A stretch of 64,000 nt of DNA, taken from Oligella urethralis DSM 7531 (GTDB lineage Bacteria; Pseudomonadota; Gammaproteobacteria; Burkholderiales; Burkholderiaceae_B). Within the stretch, counting starts at the first letter, position 1. Each line of letters starts with the position of its first letter. Of this stretch, positions 1 to 10,403 are shown in pieces. The stretch covers positions 196-64,195 of the forward strand of contig NZ_AQVB01000003.1 in assembly GCF_000372065.1 (NCBI RefSeq). The letters run 5' to 3'. The position numbers and the translations under genes are program-made. Below the pieces are notes generated by a model. It made no database searches and was not told the origin of the DNA. It saw only the letters and a program-made list of their open reading frames with translations.

Positions 1-3000
1 TGTTGGTAAAGACCCGCTCGGCCATGGCATCGGGACCTAAGCCGGTGAGCAATAATTGCGTATCAGAGTCTGTGATTAGGAGATTTTCTGTGTTGATACC
101 GCTAGCCGTGGTGCGCTCTTGACGATCTATGTCATTGCCAGACCCCATGCTACCACCCAGTGTGTGCGTGGTTTTCCCCTCGTCGCTTCGCGTTTGACCC
201 TGCCAGCCACCCTGAATATCAGCCGTGAGGTTAATGCCCACACTGCTCCCGTCATGCCCTGCGCGATTCACCAGTTTACTGGTCATTAAGGTACCCGTGA
301 TAAAGTGATTTTTGCCCTGTTGCTCTGCTTGGGCCGTCGAGGTCACCAGTCCGCCAATGAGTTCGGTATGATCGTTGACCACAATCTGATAGCCCCCGTC
401 ACCAGCATAAACGCCTGACGGCTGAATGACGCTTGCGTAATCGGCTTGGATCGTTGAGCGACTCAGGTTTGCACCCCCAGAAGCACCCACCCCCACCGTC
501 AGCTGACCACCTAGGCTCTGTTGTTTGCCCTCATAAGTCGCTGTGTCCTGTACGCTCTCGATGTGAAGTCGCTCAGTGGCGATCTGCACCGTCTCGCCCA
601 ACACCTGCGCACCGCGCAAGGTGGTCGTATCCCCTGCCTGTAATGTCGTCAGGCTGGTGCTATCACCAGTCTGTGTCTGGCGGTGCCTGACGCTGTCGGC
701 GTCGCCGTAACCTTTGCCTCGATTGGCACCCGCAGTGATACCCACGGTCGGTGCGCCTTCGCCTAAGCTCATCGCTACCCCAACGTTCCAGCCTGAGGTG
801 CTGTTCTGACTGCGACTGCGCTCGGTTTCTGTGGCCGGCAGCAAGATAATATCGTTCTCAGCCACAAGGTGCGTACCCCCTAAACCCAACACATCTGAAC
901 CGATGACACGCAGATGAGAGTCCTCGCCCGCACCGTGCGCGATCACGGTGGCTGTCTTACCCGCCAGCATCTGACTAGGCGCCACCGTATGGCCACTGTG
1001 TTGTTGCGATACGTGACTTTTTTGCGAACCAAGGGTTACCGACACACTGGCTTTTTTTGCGGCATCAAGACCAATCGGCTGCCCCTGTAACAGCTCCACG
1101 CCCTCATAGAGTCGCCAAGCACTATTCGCCACCGCCATGGCTTGAGTTCGATGGTTTTTACTCTCGCCAATCGACTCAATCGCATGCTGAATGTTCTTTG
1201 CCGCATCCACCACCGGTACACTCGCAGCCACGGTCAGACCACTTTGCTTATCCGTGCGTCGATAGTACTCAGAATACGGTTGCTCACCCGCAGTGATCGT
1301 GACAGCTTGGCCAGTGATCAGAACATCACCTTGGGGTGCTGAGACCGTACTGGCTTCCTGCCTATAACGACGGCCTGCCTGAATCACCGTATCACCAGCT
1401 AAACTCCCGACAAGGCTACCACGTAAGGTGCCATCACGTCGGTCATGCTCGATTTCTGTTGATTGTCGACCAATCGTAAAGCCGAGACCACCAGTACCAA
1501 AAACACCTGATTTCTTCGTTTTCTCATAGTAATCACTAAACGCATACTCCTTAGCCGCACTAAGGCTAATGTCACCCGCAGCGTGCAACTGCGTGCCGTA
1601 ATCCGAGATCAGGTCGCTACCCATAATCTGCATGTCTTTACCACTCTGTAGCACGACCTGAGCCGCGGTAAGCTCACTCGCCACGCTCTCATCTCGCTCA
1701 CTGAACCAATGTGTTTCTTTTGATTTACTGCCCAAGAAGCGACGGTGTTTTGTCACATGGCGCTCATCATGACGCGACTCAGCACGCCCAGCTTCAATCG
1801 TGAGGTTATCCTTGGCTGTCACATGCAAGAGACCATGCTCGCTCGTCAGCTCTGCTGCTCGCAGCGTCGCTTGCTCACCGGCGTGCAAATGGATATCTCC
1901 AACGGTCTGAATCGCAGTCCCCGTCTCTTGCCAACGTGCTTCTTTAGTGTAATTGCGTGCATCCGCCACGCTGTCTTGACGATACCCCGTCGTTACCGTC
2001 CCCAAGCTAAGATCACGGCCCGCAACCAGTTGCGTCTGCCCGTCCTGACCCGTATTGCTCACTAACGCCGCCGTTAAGGTGAGGTCCTGAGCCGCGTCAA
2101 GTAATAGCTGCGCTGCGTCGTTGGTTACCTGCACACTGGCTAATCGGTCAATGCCTTGACGCACCCCACTAAAATACGTGCCACGATCACCAGTCACTTC
2201 CGCTTCGGTGTGATAAGTGGCACTTTCTAGCATGAGGTCCCTACCCGCACGAAGACTCGCAACCTCAGTCGCATGAACGCTACTACCACTTAAGGTCATA
2301 TCCCGCTTCGCCGTCAGCCCCACGCGTTTTGCCTGCACTCGGGCCAAGGCCTGATCCATACGGCCCGCTTCAATCGTGACCAACTCTCGACCAGCCACCG
2401 TGCCACTGTTCACAAAGCCATCGGTCACGCTCAATTCAACGCGATGGCCTGCCAATAATGCACCGCTATGAGCTAGATCCCCTTGACGTGGTTTCACATA
2501 CACTCGTGGCACCAGCACCTCTTGCCTTGTCCCATCCGGTAACGTTACTGTCTGCGCCTCTAACCAAACGATATCACTGGTTAAGCGCGACACCTGTGCC
2601 GCGGTTAACGCAATCCCTGGCGTTAACTGATGCGCCTTGGCAAAGGTCACGCCCTGCTGCATCAATGCTTTAAACTGCGCTTCGTCATTTTCATAACCGT
2701 CTAAAAAGCGCTGACCCGTCAATTGCAGAATTTGTTCATTTAACAATCGCTGCTCGTAGTAACCGTCGCCTAAACGTTTCATCATTCGCGCAGGGTCCGT
2801 CGCCAATGCCTGTAACATGTAGTCACTGCTTAGCCATTGGCGATGGTTTGTAAAGGCGGGATCGGTTTCAACTAAATAACTGCCATGTTGAGCATTCACG
2901 CGATAAAGACTCGAGTTTGGCAAATGTACTCGTAGCATCTCGCTAAGCGTGCCACCGATGGTTTGAACTTCACCGAGCTCACCTTGGGAACTCAATCGAT

Positions 3001-6000
3001 CCTCCCAAGGCGCTTGATTCGCATCAGGCGCTGGCAGGCGCTCCAAGGAAGGTGCACCAATAGCCTCCGCATTACCCGCAACAACAGTCGATTGTTGCGC
3101 TCTCGTTACCACCTCAGCTTGCCTTGCTAAAGGAGTAGGGGTCTCTTTCTGCGTATCAACCCGAGTAAATGCCTGATAGACAGAAACGGGAAGATCAATG
3201 GTTTGTACTTCGATGGCTTCAAAAGGTACTATTGGGCCATACTCCCGTTGATGATAACGTCTGAAGCCTCCACGCCAGCGTTCCCAAGCATAACGACTGT
3301 TACCTTTATCCTCTATCGTCCGCAGCCCTTTTGCATCAATTTGCTCAATCTCACGCGCATTGACCTTTAAAGCCTGACCGGCCACAATGCGGCTTTTATC
3401 ATTGCTCAGACGATCGGCATTAATCGTTAAATTACCGCCTGCAATCAAATCCCCAGGCCGCGATGTCGCAACCTGGTCCTCAAACACCCTTCGCGTAATC
3501 CAGTATTCCGTATAGCGATGCCTAAATTGATGTTGGTACTGCTGATTATAGGAATTAAGTGCGTCATTTAAGGCATGCCAACGTTGACCATCAGTGGCCA
3601 TCCATGCCTGATAGGCCTGCTCATACTCGGCCTGCTTGTGCTCATGGGTAGACAGCGCTTCTCGGTAAGCATTCCAAGTCTGCTGCGCACTACGACACGC
3701 TCTGCGATCATCAGTATCAAAAATAAAAGCGCAACTTGTCGGTTCAGCAACGGTTGGTGCAGAGGGCACCTGTGGTGCGACCGGTTCAGGCACAATACCT
3801 GGGGTAATACCGAAATAAGTCCACGCTGGGTTATCGGGCCCATATTTATCAAAATTAGTGAGTTGTGTCGCTAAAAAGCAAGTCGCTCCAAAGCGTGGCA
3901 TGCACGTATTTTTTATCGACCACAACGGCGTCTCACCGGGTATCAACTGCTCATAATCTTCTGGGCCCTTGCTGACAAATTCCGACGCACGACGACTCCA
4001 TTTACGCTCTTTCAAATCCTTCTTATTCACACGTGTGTCATAGCTATTTGAATCATGCACAATAAAGTCCATGCGTTCAGGCGTAGCCACTTCGACTCTT
4101 TCCAATGCAAATTGAGGATTTTCATTTGCAATCGTCTGCGCATTCAGCTGCATGTCCCCCACCGACTCAATCGTGGCGCCACGATTGAGGAGAAGGCGAG
4201 CTTGACCTTCTGCCTGCTGTTGATCATTTAAACGGCGACCAATCGCTAACTCACCCCCACTAAATATCAACCCCTCTGCTTGGTTTTGAAGCGTTTGCAC
4301 ACCGATATCCACCCGCTCACGACCGGCAATCACCGCCGCCTTCGTGGTGCCATCAGTTTGTTTTTCTTCGCGGTTAACTAAGGTCGTTGCTTGTAGTGCC
4401 ACCATATCACCATAGAGGCGACCGCTACCAATATTATCGATAATGCCAGTGGCCGTCACTCGCGTTAGACCGTGGCTATTTATTAAGCCGCGATTGACCA
4501 CATCCCCGTCATTGGCAATCACGCTAACCGCCGTCTCACCCAGCAGCTCGCCACTCGCCGTATTATCAATGCGCGCTGCTTGAGCCGTTAAGGTCTGTGC
4601 GCTATACACCGTGTCGCGATTCGTAAATTGCCCTAGCGTAGTCAACGATAAATCACCACCCGCTTGTAGGCCACCCGTGTTCGTCAAACTCTCTACCACA
4701 TCCAAACGCAAGTCGCCCGGCGTCTCCAATCGCGCCTTACTTTGTAGATCACGCGCAACCAAGGTCGTTCCCACAGTCCCTTGAATGATGCCAGTCGCAT
4801 CTTGCGCGATCACTAAACGACGTTGTGTTGGGGTGTGTGCGGGGTCACGAATTGTCACTGTGTTGGCAGCCAAGATTTCACCGCCCTCATTCTTCAAGTG
4901 ACGACTGGCTTGAATCTGTACATCACGCTTGGCGTGAATCTGGCCCTGCTGATTGTCTACATGAGCCGTTGCCACATCAATCGTCTGTTTGGCAACCAAT
5001 ACGCCGTGTTGATTATTGAGTTGAGCATTATCCCTCAGTCGCAAATCGGCTCCTGCTGACACCTGACCACCCTGATTATTTACCGTGGTCGCCTGCAAAT
5101 GAACGTGCTCATCGGCGACAATCAGTCCCGATTGATTGTGAAGCCTTTGAGCTCCCTGCACGCTAAGACCATTTTGAGCAGATAAGGTACCCCCTTGATT
5201 ATCCACCAATGCGGAGCTCAACTGCAGCTGTTCCTCCGCTAACAGCGTGCCCTCTTGGTTTCGAATGGCCTCTCGCGCTGTCACCGTCAAATCCTCAGCC
5301 GCCACCACATGACTTGCTTGATTGTTCACCGTCTGCGCTTGGATCTGGACCGATTGCTCCCCCACCATCACACTGTCTCGATGATTAAAAGCTTGATTTG
5401 CGCTCACACGGATGGTGCCTGCCACAGAACTCGTCTCGGTTACGTCAATCGCTTTCGCCTTCAACGTCAAGCTCTCATCGACTAGCCATTCGCTATGCGT
5501 CGCCTCTAAACGCTCCCCGGCATGGAATTCCACGTTCTTAGCCTGCGCTTGAAGCCCATGGAGGCGTAACTGTGTCTCAGCATGATGCCTCAACTGCTCC
5601 CCCGCTTGGAGCTGGCTCGTTTCTAAGCTCAGACTGCCGTCCGACAGCAAATCAACCGTATCCTGTCCTGACACCACCGTGTCGTGTAAATTAAGCGCAC
5701 GATCAGCCGTCACACGCACCGACTTGCCAAGCAGCTGAGACTCTTGATGATGCATCTCCGTTGCGTCCATCACTAGGCGGTCTTCTGCTGAAAAAAGCGT
5801 GCCTTGCGTCTGTCCCGTCGTCGTCCGAACGGTCAGTGCCTGCCCTGCTGACCATACACCTTGTTTCGTCTCCAGCGCACCGTCAAGCGTTACCAGCGCA
5901 TCGCCTTTAGCACTGAGCGTGGCATTGCTCGCTGTCAACTGCCCAGCCTGCAAGCGCATGTCCTGATGACTCAGTAACTGCGCACCATCCGCCTGCACCG

Positions 6001-8179
6001 TTTGTGCCACCTGCAAATTCAAACTGCCCTGCGTTAAAAACAAGCCCTCTTGAGCCGCTAAAGAACCCGCCTCAACAGTAGCCGCCCCATCAGCCACTAA
6101 CCGTCCAGCCTGATGCTGCAAACCGCCAAGCGCCTTGACCACCAAATCCCCTTGGGAACCAAGTAGTCCACTGGTATTATCCAGTTCTGTTTCAATGTCG
6201 ACAGTCAACCCTCCTGCGCCTGCCGCTGAGATTATCCCTTGATTGGAATGTAAACGTTGCGCTGTCACGTGCATCGCTTGTTCTGCGAGTAACTGACCCT
6301 CACTATTATCCACATCGCCCGTCGTTGAAATACGTAAATCAGACGACGTGCTGATACTCCCTTGACGATTATCAAGTTTCTGAGCAGCAAGTGTGATTGT
6401 ATTAGGGGAGTAGAGACGCCCTTGACTGTTATCAATTTGACGACTTGTTAATTTTAAATTTTCAACCTCAATCTTGCCGCGGTTCTGCCAATGCGTTCCA
6501 GATGTCTGAAGCGAGGCGACCCGAATGTCGCCGTGATTACTAAAGTCCTGATTCACCGCCAGATGGATATCCCCATTCGCTAAAAGCTGCCCACTTTCAT
6601 TGCTCAGCATGCCTTTAATTTCGATCACACCGCTGGCTAAACTTGGTAGTTTCTTTTGTTCAAACTGAGATGTGCCCGCTGTCTTAGTGTCACTTGAGGG
6701 TGTAACGGCAACAGTTGAGCCGGTGTCAGAAACAGCGCCATGAGAAAGCGTTTGCTCGTCAGCAAGCTGTCTTGTCGTGCCTAACTCACCGCGTTGATTC
6801 AATTGCCCAGAGGAAATCGTCAGACCTTGTGTGCCACTTTGCTCGATGGACGATTGTCGATTAAATAGCTCTTGGGCTTGAATATCCAAACGCGCAGCAA
6901 CCACCTTGGCGTTATCAGTATTTGTCAATTGCTCAGTGTGCAGTCTTAGCTCATGACGCGCTGTGATTAAACCACTGTTATTTTTAATACGGCCCGCTTT
7001 TAAATTAACAGCCTGTGCCGCCATCGTGCCATGGTTTTCAATCGTTTGGCTCGCAACTTGTAACGCGGCAGATGGGTGACCCTCTGATCCAGCAGTGGCA
7101 ACCATCTCCCCGCGATTTGTTAATTGCCCATCCGCACTTAATTGCAATTTCCCTTGACCAGCAAATAACTGCCCTGAGTTATTAACCCCGACCCCCTTGT
7201 CATTACTCACTAATACAATTGAATTAGCATACATGCCGCCTAAATGGCCAACATCAATTGCAATGCTCGCCTTGTCGGCGGAGCGCACTTGCTGGTTTGC
7301 CTCATTGGTATTGAGTGATTGCTGGGCGCTGTTTACTTGATGTGCTAAGGTTACCGACTGATTAAGATCAGACCCACTAAAGCTTACCGTTTGTGTACCC
7401 GTTGAGACACTTAGGTCATTAGCCCAAATACCACCTTGTATATCAGCGGTCTTGGCAATGAGTTGCGTATAATTGGCGTCCTTGCTATTAAGCCCATCAG
7501 CGCCAATCTGTACCGTGCCCTGAGTAACTGACATCCCAGTCAATTGGCCTTGTGCGTTTAATTGCACTTGGCCTGTGGCTAGGGTGACGCCCTGTGCGTT
7601 AATAAAGCCTGCGCCATTGACTGCAATGCCTGCTGGGTTAGCAATCACCACCTCGGCGCGACGACCCGCCACCTCGGTAAACCCATGTAAGTGGCTCGGC
7701 TCTCGACTATTGACCTGATTCACAATCACCTTGGCTTCACCACGCGCCAAATGTGGGTTACCCTGAACCCAACCGGCCAACTGGGTTGATACCGCTTGGC
7801 GACTATTATTTAAAATAACCCCTTGGCGCGCAATATCAAACTGACTGTACTGGTTAACCGACACCCCGGCCTTCGTGGGGGTCTGAATATTGACTTGTGG
7901 CAGACCATTTGCTGTTTGCAAAATTGTCGCTTGCTGATGCTTTGCCGCTGACTTATCCGCACGAATCTGGGCTAGCGCCTCGTGACTCATTGAGACAGCA
8001 CTTAGGGCCAATAAGACACTAAATGTCAGTGCTCTAACCGGAACATACGTACAAATGGGTAACGTTGGCTTCGAACCTTGTTCTCTTGATGCCTTACCGT
8101 TGCGGCTGGCAATATCGCTCACCACCATTAATTGACCACGTGTTTTATTAAAAATAATGTGATAAAAAGACTGATTCAT
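1..8179 (-). CDS. CdiA/FhaB-family giant exoprotein (haemagglutinin/adhesin), 3' end beyond window
   Basis: This is the secreted partner of a two-partner secretion system. The frame is open from ATG 8179 to the left edge (2726 codons, no stop), so the protein is partial. The N-terminus has an extended signal peptide region (starts MNQSFYHIIFNKTRG) and a hydrophobic core near residues 50-65 ending ALAQ at about 70. A TPS domain follows with NPHL (N141) and NPAGI (N181). Degenerate FHA repeats run to about residue 1350. A Cys-containing segment (about 1360-1900) separates them from a second haemagglutinin repeat block, which carries the family motif IQADYASV...YAGDGG near residues 2570-2620. 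The transporter gene lies 63 bp upstream on the same strand. The toxin or tip domain and any immunity gene would lie to the left. Contact-dependent inhibition is likely from the architecture, but a pure adhesin cannot be excluded. Confidence 0.93.
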   Translation of the reverse strand, partial: MNQSFYHIIFNKTRGQLMVVSDIASRNGKASREQGSKPTLPICTYVPVRALTFSVLLALSAVSMSHEALAQIRADKSAAKHQQATILQTANGLPQVNIQTPTKAGVSVNQYSQFDIARQGVILNNSRQAVSTQLAGWVQGNPHLARGEAKVIVNQVNSREPSHLHGFTEVAGRRAEVVIANPAGIAVNGAGFINAQGVTLATGQVQLNAQGQLTGMSVTQGTVQIGADGLNSKDANYTQLIAKTADIQGGIWANDLSVSTGTQTVSFSGSDLNQSVTLAHQVNSAQQSLNTNEANQQVRSADKASIAIDVGHLGGMYANSIVLVSNDKGVGVNNSGQLFAGQGKLQLSADGQLTNRGEMVATAGSEGHPSAALQVASQTIENHGTMAAQAVNLKAGRIKNNSGLITARHELRLHTEQLTNTDNAKVVAARLDIQAQELFNRQSSIEQSGTQGLTISSGQLNQRGELGTTRQLADEQTLSHGAVSDTGSTVAVTPSSDTKTAGTSQFEQKKLPSLASGVIEIKGMLSNESGQLLANGDIHLAVNQDFSNHGDIRVASLQTSGTHWQNRGKIEVENLKLTSRQIDNSQGRLYSPNTITLAAQKLDNRQGSISTSSDLRISTTGDVDNSEGQLLAEQAMHVTAQRLHSNQGIISAAGAGGLTVDIETELDNTSGLLGSQGDLVVKALGGLQHQAGRLVADGAATVEAGSLAAQEGLFLTQGSLNLQVAQTVQADGAQLLSHQDMRLQAGQLTASNATLSAKGDALVTLDGALETKQGVWSAGQALTVRTTTGQTQGTLFSAEDRLVMDATEMHHQESQLLGKSVRVTADRALNLHDTVVSGQDTVDLLSDGSLSLETSQLQAGEQLRHHAETQLRLHGLQAQAKNVEFHAGERLEATHSEWLVDESLTLKAKAIDVTETSSVAGTIRVSANQAFNHRDSVMVGEQSVQIQAQTVNNQASHVVAAEDLTVTAREAIRNQEGTLLAEEQLQLSSALVDNQGGTLSAQNGLSVQGAQRLHNQSGLIVADEHVHLQATTVNNQGGQVSAGADLRLRDNAQLNNQHGVLVAKQTIDVATAHVDNQQGQIHAKRDVQIQASRHLKNEGGEILAANTVTIRDPAHTPTQRRLVIAQDATGIIQGTVGTTLVARDLQSKARLETPGDLRLDVVESLTNTGGLQAGGDLSLTTLGQFTNRDTVYSAQTLTAQAARIDNTASGELLGETAVSVIANDGDVVNRGLINSHGLTRVTATGIIDNIGSGRLYGDMVALQATTLVNREEKQTDGTTKAAVIAGRERVDIGVQTLQNQAEGLIFSGGELAIGRRLNDQQQAEGQARLLLNRGATIESVGDMQLNAQTIANENPQFALERVEVATPERMDFIVHDSNSYDTRVNKKDLKERKWSRRASEFVSKGPEDYEQLIPGETPLWSIKNTCMPRFGATCFLATQLTNFDKYGPDNPAWTYFGITPGIVPEPVAPQVPSAPTVAEPTSCAFIFDTDDRRACRSAQQTWNAYREALSTHEHKQAEYEQAYQAWMATDGQRWHALNDALNSYNQQYQHQFRHRYTEYWITRRVFEDQVATSRPGDLIAGGNLTINADRLSNDKSRIVAGQALKVNAREIEQIDAKGLRTIEDKGNSRYAWERWRGGFRRYHQREYGPIVPFEAIEVQTIDLPVSVYQAFTRVDTQKETPTPLARQAEVVTRAQQSTVVAGNAEAIGAPSLERLPAPDANQAPWEDRLSSQGELGEVQTIGGTLSEMLRVHLPNSSLYRVNAQHGSYLVETDPAFTNHRQWLSSDYMLQALATDPARMMKRLGDGYYEQRLLNEQILQLTGQRFLDGYENDEAQFKALMQQGVTFAKAHQLTPGIALTAAQVSRLTSDIVWLEAQTVTLPDGTRQEVLVPRVYVKPRQGDLAHSGALLAGHRVELSVTDGFVNSGTVAGRELVTIEAGRMDQALARVQAKRVGLTAKRDMTLSGSSVHATEVASLRAGRDLMLESATYHTEAEVTGDRGTYFSGVRQGIDRLASVQVTNDAAQLLLDAAQDLTLTAALVSNTGQDGQTQLVAGRDLSLGTVTTGYRQDSVADARNYTKEARWQETGTAIQTVGDIHLHAGEQATLRAAELTSEHGLLHVTAKDNLTIEAGRAESRHDERHVTKHRRFLGSKSKETHWFSERDESVASELTAAQVVLQSGKDMQIMGSDLISDYGTQLHAAGDISLSAAKEYAFSDYYEKTKKSGVFGTGGLGFTIGRQSTEIEHDRRDGTLRGSLVGSLAGDTVIQAGRRYRQEASTVSAPQGDVLITGQAVTITAGEQPYSEYYRRTDKQSGLTVAASVPVVDAAKNIQHAIESIGESKNHRTQAMAVANSAWRLYEGVELLQGQPIGLDAAKKASVSVTLGSQKSHVSQQHSGHTVAPSQMLAGKTATVIAHGAGEDSHLRVIGSDVLGLGGTHLVAENDIILLPATETERSRSQNSTSGWNVGVAMSLGEGAPTVGITAGANRGKGYGDADSVRHRQTQTGDSTSLTTLQAGDTTTLRGAQVLGETVQIATERLHIESVQDTATYEGKQQSLGGQLTVGVGASGGANLSRSTIQADYASVIQPSGVYAGDGGYQIVVNDHTELIGGLVTSTAQAEQQGKNHFITGTLMTSKLVNRAGHDGSSVGINLTADIQGGWQGQTRSDEGKTTHTLGGSMGSGNDIDRQERTTASGINTENLLITDSDTQLLLTGLGPDAMAERVFTN

Positions 8180-8242
8180 ATGTATCTTGTTACGCCGTCA
8201 ATTCAAACCGCGCCATTCTATTAAGTGAGATTAATACACTGT

Positions 8243-10066
8243 CTAATAAGAAAAATTTAAGCTAAATCCAATCACTACACGCTTCGTTTTAAAGCCTGAC
8301 GGTTTTTTAATCGGTGTACCGACAAAGAAGTCGTAGTACCCTTGCGGGTTGCTATGAGGTGATGAGCCAAAAGTCAGCTGCCCACGTAAACCAATCACTG
8401 CCCCTGCCAAGGTTTGTCCTAGTAAGTAAGATGATGATGGGCCACTTACTCGACCCACGTCGGCGCCCACATAGACTTGATGATTGGGTCGATATTGCCA
8501 AGCCACGTCATTACGCCAATACCAACCGCGCTCAGCCATCAAATACAGCTCTCCATCAAAGCCGCGTACGCTATAACGCCCCCCGATCGCCAATTGATCT
8601 TGAGTAACGAGTGGGCTCTTATGCCACTGCGCATGGACACGACTATCCCAGACTAAACTTTCTTGACCCAAAGTGAATGGCATAGACCAATTCACGTCGG
8701 CGGTTAGCACACGCATGCGTGAGGTGCCTTCACCAAACAAGTGCTCAGCAGGCTGCTCACTATTGAATATGCCCGTGCCTCGACGGTAGGACAAATCAAG
8801 CCCTAAGGTATTGGCTCCTATGAATTCCTTATGAGAAACCGATGCTTGCCACCCGCCCATTTTTTTGCGTTGCACATCAATTTCGGCATCCGCAATGTAA
8901 TTATTTGAACGACGTTGCCATAACTTAAAACTAGCTTGCGTTTTACGTCGTTGATCTCGGTATAAGGTGCGACTCACACCTAATTCACGATTTAAACTGC
9001 GTCCGTTATAGTCATAATGCTCATAAGCGCCAGCCACCGCCTGATGGTATCGATAGTAACTTTGATTATAAAAAAACTGCCAATAACCCCAAGGTATCGA
9101 GTAATGCAAAGAGTAACTGTCAGTTCGCCCTTTAGTTCGATGACCATCGTCATCACGAAGGCTCAACCTATCACCTAGGCTACGGTTATATGACACATAA
9201 AACAAATCACTTAAACCCAAGAGACCATCGCCTGAGAAAGTGGTGGTGCCTATATAACGTCCAGTCTGTCGACTACCCGAATTATCAAAGCCCATACTGA
9301 GTCGAAATGGCACATGACGCTGCTGCCAATCCACATGCACATCACTGTACTGCGCCCTGTCTGCCGCTTCGATCCGTATGGATGTTTGCGCTGTAGGTAG
9401 ACGTCGATAATTTTCTAGGCCTTGCTCAATATCGCGTAAATTAAACACCTCGCCGCGTCGGACTGGCATCTCATTTTGCAGCCATCGCATACGAGCATGT
9501 CCAAACCCTTGCGCACCGTCAGGACTAAGAATAACCTCCCCCACATAACCTGGGATAAGTGTTAGTCTTAGATGCCCCTGACTTAAGTCTTGCGCTTCAA
9601 GCACCACACGACTTGTGGTATAGCCACGATCAATTAAGGCATTTTGCGCATAGACACTTAAGAGCTCAATACCTTGAACGCCAACACATTGCCCCTCTTT
9701 AAACCCTGCGCGAGTTATTGCAGCCTCTAAAGCAAATTGAAAACGACTGGCCTCTTGGCCCTCCAAACTTAAGTTCTTGATCGGAAAGCATGGCGATTCC
9801 TCACCGATCGCTGCCAAGGTACGGAAAGACGGCTCCTCTAACTCAGGACCGACTAAACGCACATCGTCTTGGGATTGACGTGTTGCCTGCTGCAACGCCT
9901 CGCGTTGTTGCTGACGTTGCTCTTCAAATTGAGCCTCATTTGGGGAGGACACAACAGAACCAGATTGCGCCAAAGCGTTCGACATAAAAAAAGCCGACAG
10001 CCCAGCGACTATCGACCCACGTAAGAACAGAGAACTAACGACAACCAACGGATTTTCCTTATTCAC
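8243..10066 (-). CDS. Two-partner secretion outer-membrane transporter, CdiB/FhaC/ShlB family
   Basis: This Omp85-superfamily beta-barrel exports the adjacent CdiA/FhaB-like exoprotein across the outer membrane. It has 607 residues, usual for the family. Residues 1-34 look like a signal peptide ending ALAQ. A Gln/Glu-rich stretch (about 46-65) fits the plug/linker region. POTRA-type sequence spans about 93-175, with Cys93 and Cys127 positioned for a disulfide. The barrel starts around 255. The conserved loop-6 motif VRGFDGE is at 500-506, and the chain ends in an aromatic residue (FSLNFSY), as outer-membrane proteins do. The start codon is GTG (10064-10066) with no clear Shine-Dalgarno sequence; an in-frame stop lies four codons upstream and the next Met (28) would cut the signal peptide. 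Transporter-before-exoprotein matches the E. coli-type cdiBAI order. Confidence 0.95.
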   Translation of the reverse strand: MNKENPLVVVSSLFLRGSIVAGLSAFFMSNALAQSGSVVSSPNEAQFEEQRQQQREALQQATRQSQDDVRLVGPELEEPSFRTLAAIGEESPCFPIKNLSLEGQEASRFQFALEAAITRAGFKEGQCVGVQGIELLSVYAQNALIDRGYTTSRVVLEAQDLSQGHLRLTLIPGYVGEVILSPDGAQGFGHARMRWLQNEMPVRRGEVFNLRDIEQGLENYRRLPTAQTSIRIEAADRAQYSDVHVDWQQRHVPFRLSMGFDNSGSRQTGRYIGTTTFSGDGLLGLSDLFYVSYNRSLGDRLSLRDDDGHRTKGRTDSYSLHYSIPWGYWQFFYNQSYYRYHQAVAGAYEHYDYNGRSLNRELGVSRTLYRDQRRKTQASFKLWQRRSNNYIADAEIDVQRKKMGGWQASVSHKEFIGANTLGLDLSYRRGTGIFNSEQPAEHLFGEGTSRMRVLTADVNWSMPFTLGQESLVWDSRVHAQWHKSPLVTQDQLAIGGRYSVRGFDGELYLMAERGWYWRNDVAWQYRPNHQVYVGADVGRVSGPSSSYLLGQTLAGAVIGLRGQLTFGSSPHSNPQGYYDFFVGTPIKKPSGFKTKRVVIGFSLNFSY

Positions 10067-10403
10067 TTTACGGGCTTAAATTAAGCAAACATCATAGACA
10101 AGTAATATGTAAAACTTATTAAATGGCAAATGATAGCTGCGAAAACCAACTTAACTATTAAAAATGGCAAACTCAAGCCTTGCTCTCGCTCTAACCCTAA
10201 AGTATGAGTCAATAACATTGGTTTAAACACGCATTAATGGCGCATCTTTTACTTATGCAAATCAATAACTAAGCTATACCAAGGTTTAAATGCCATCTCT
10301 CATTTTATTGCCAACATGCAGCCTAAACCAATATTCTCTTTTTAATCTTATTATTGCTTACTGCAAAATGAGCACGTGCTTTATATGTTCAGTTCACTTA
10401 TAT
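10067..10403. other. AT-rich intergenic region between ctaG-like and cdiB-like genes
   Basis: Apart from the candidate promoter near 10102-10129, I see no gene, hairpin terminator or long repeat here. The region is AT-rich and could hold regulator sites for the secretion operon. The upstream ctaG-like gene reads in the same direction with no visible terminator, so read-through is possible. Confidence 0.5.
10102..10129 (-). promoter_or_regulatory. Candidate sigma-70 promoter for the two-partner secretion operon
   Basis: On the minus strand TTGCCA (10124-10129) is followed after 16 bp by TATTAC (10102-10107), about 35 bp upstream of the GTG start. The -35 matches consensus at 5 of 6 positions and the -10 at 4 of 6. 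This is a pattern match only. Confidence 0.35.

Noticed and set aside
433-5485. Plus-strand reading frames of 60-106 codons in this stretch, and minus-strand frames at 1036 and 3568
   Set aside because: They lie across the long open CdiA/FhaB frame, have no family-like motifs and are best explained as shadows of it.
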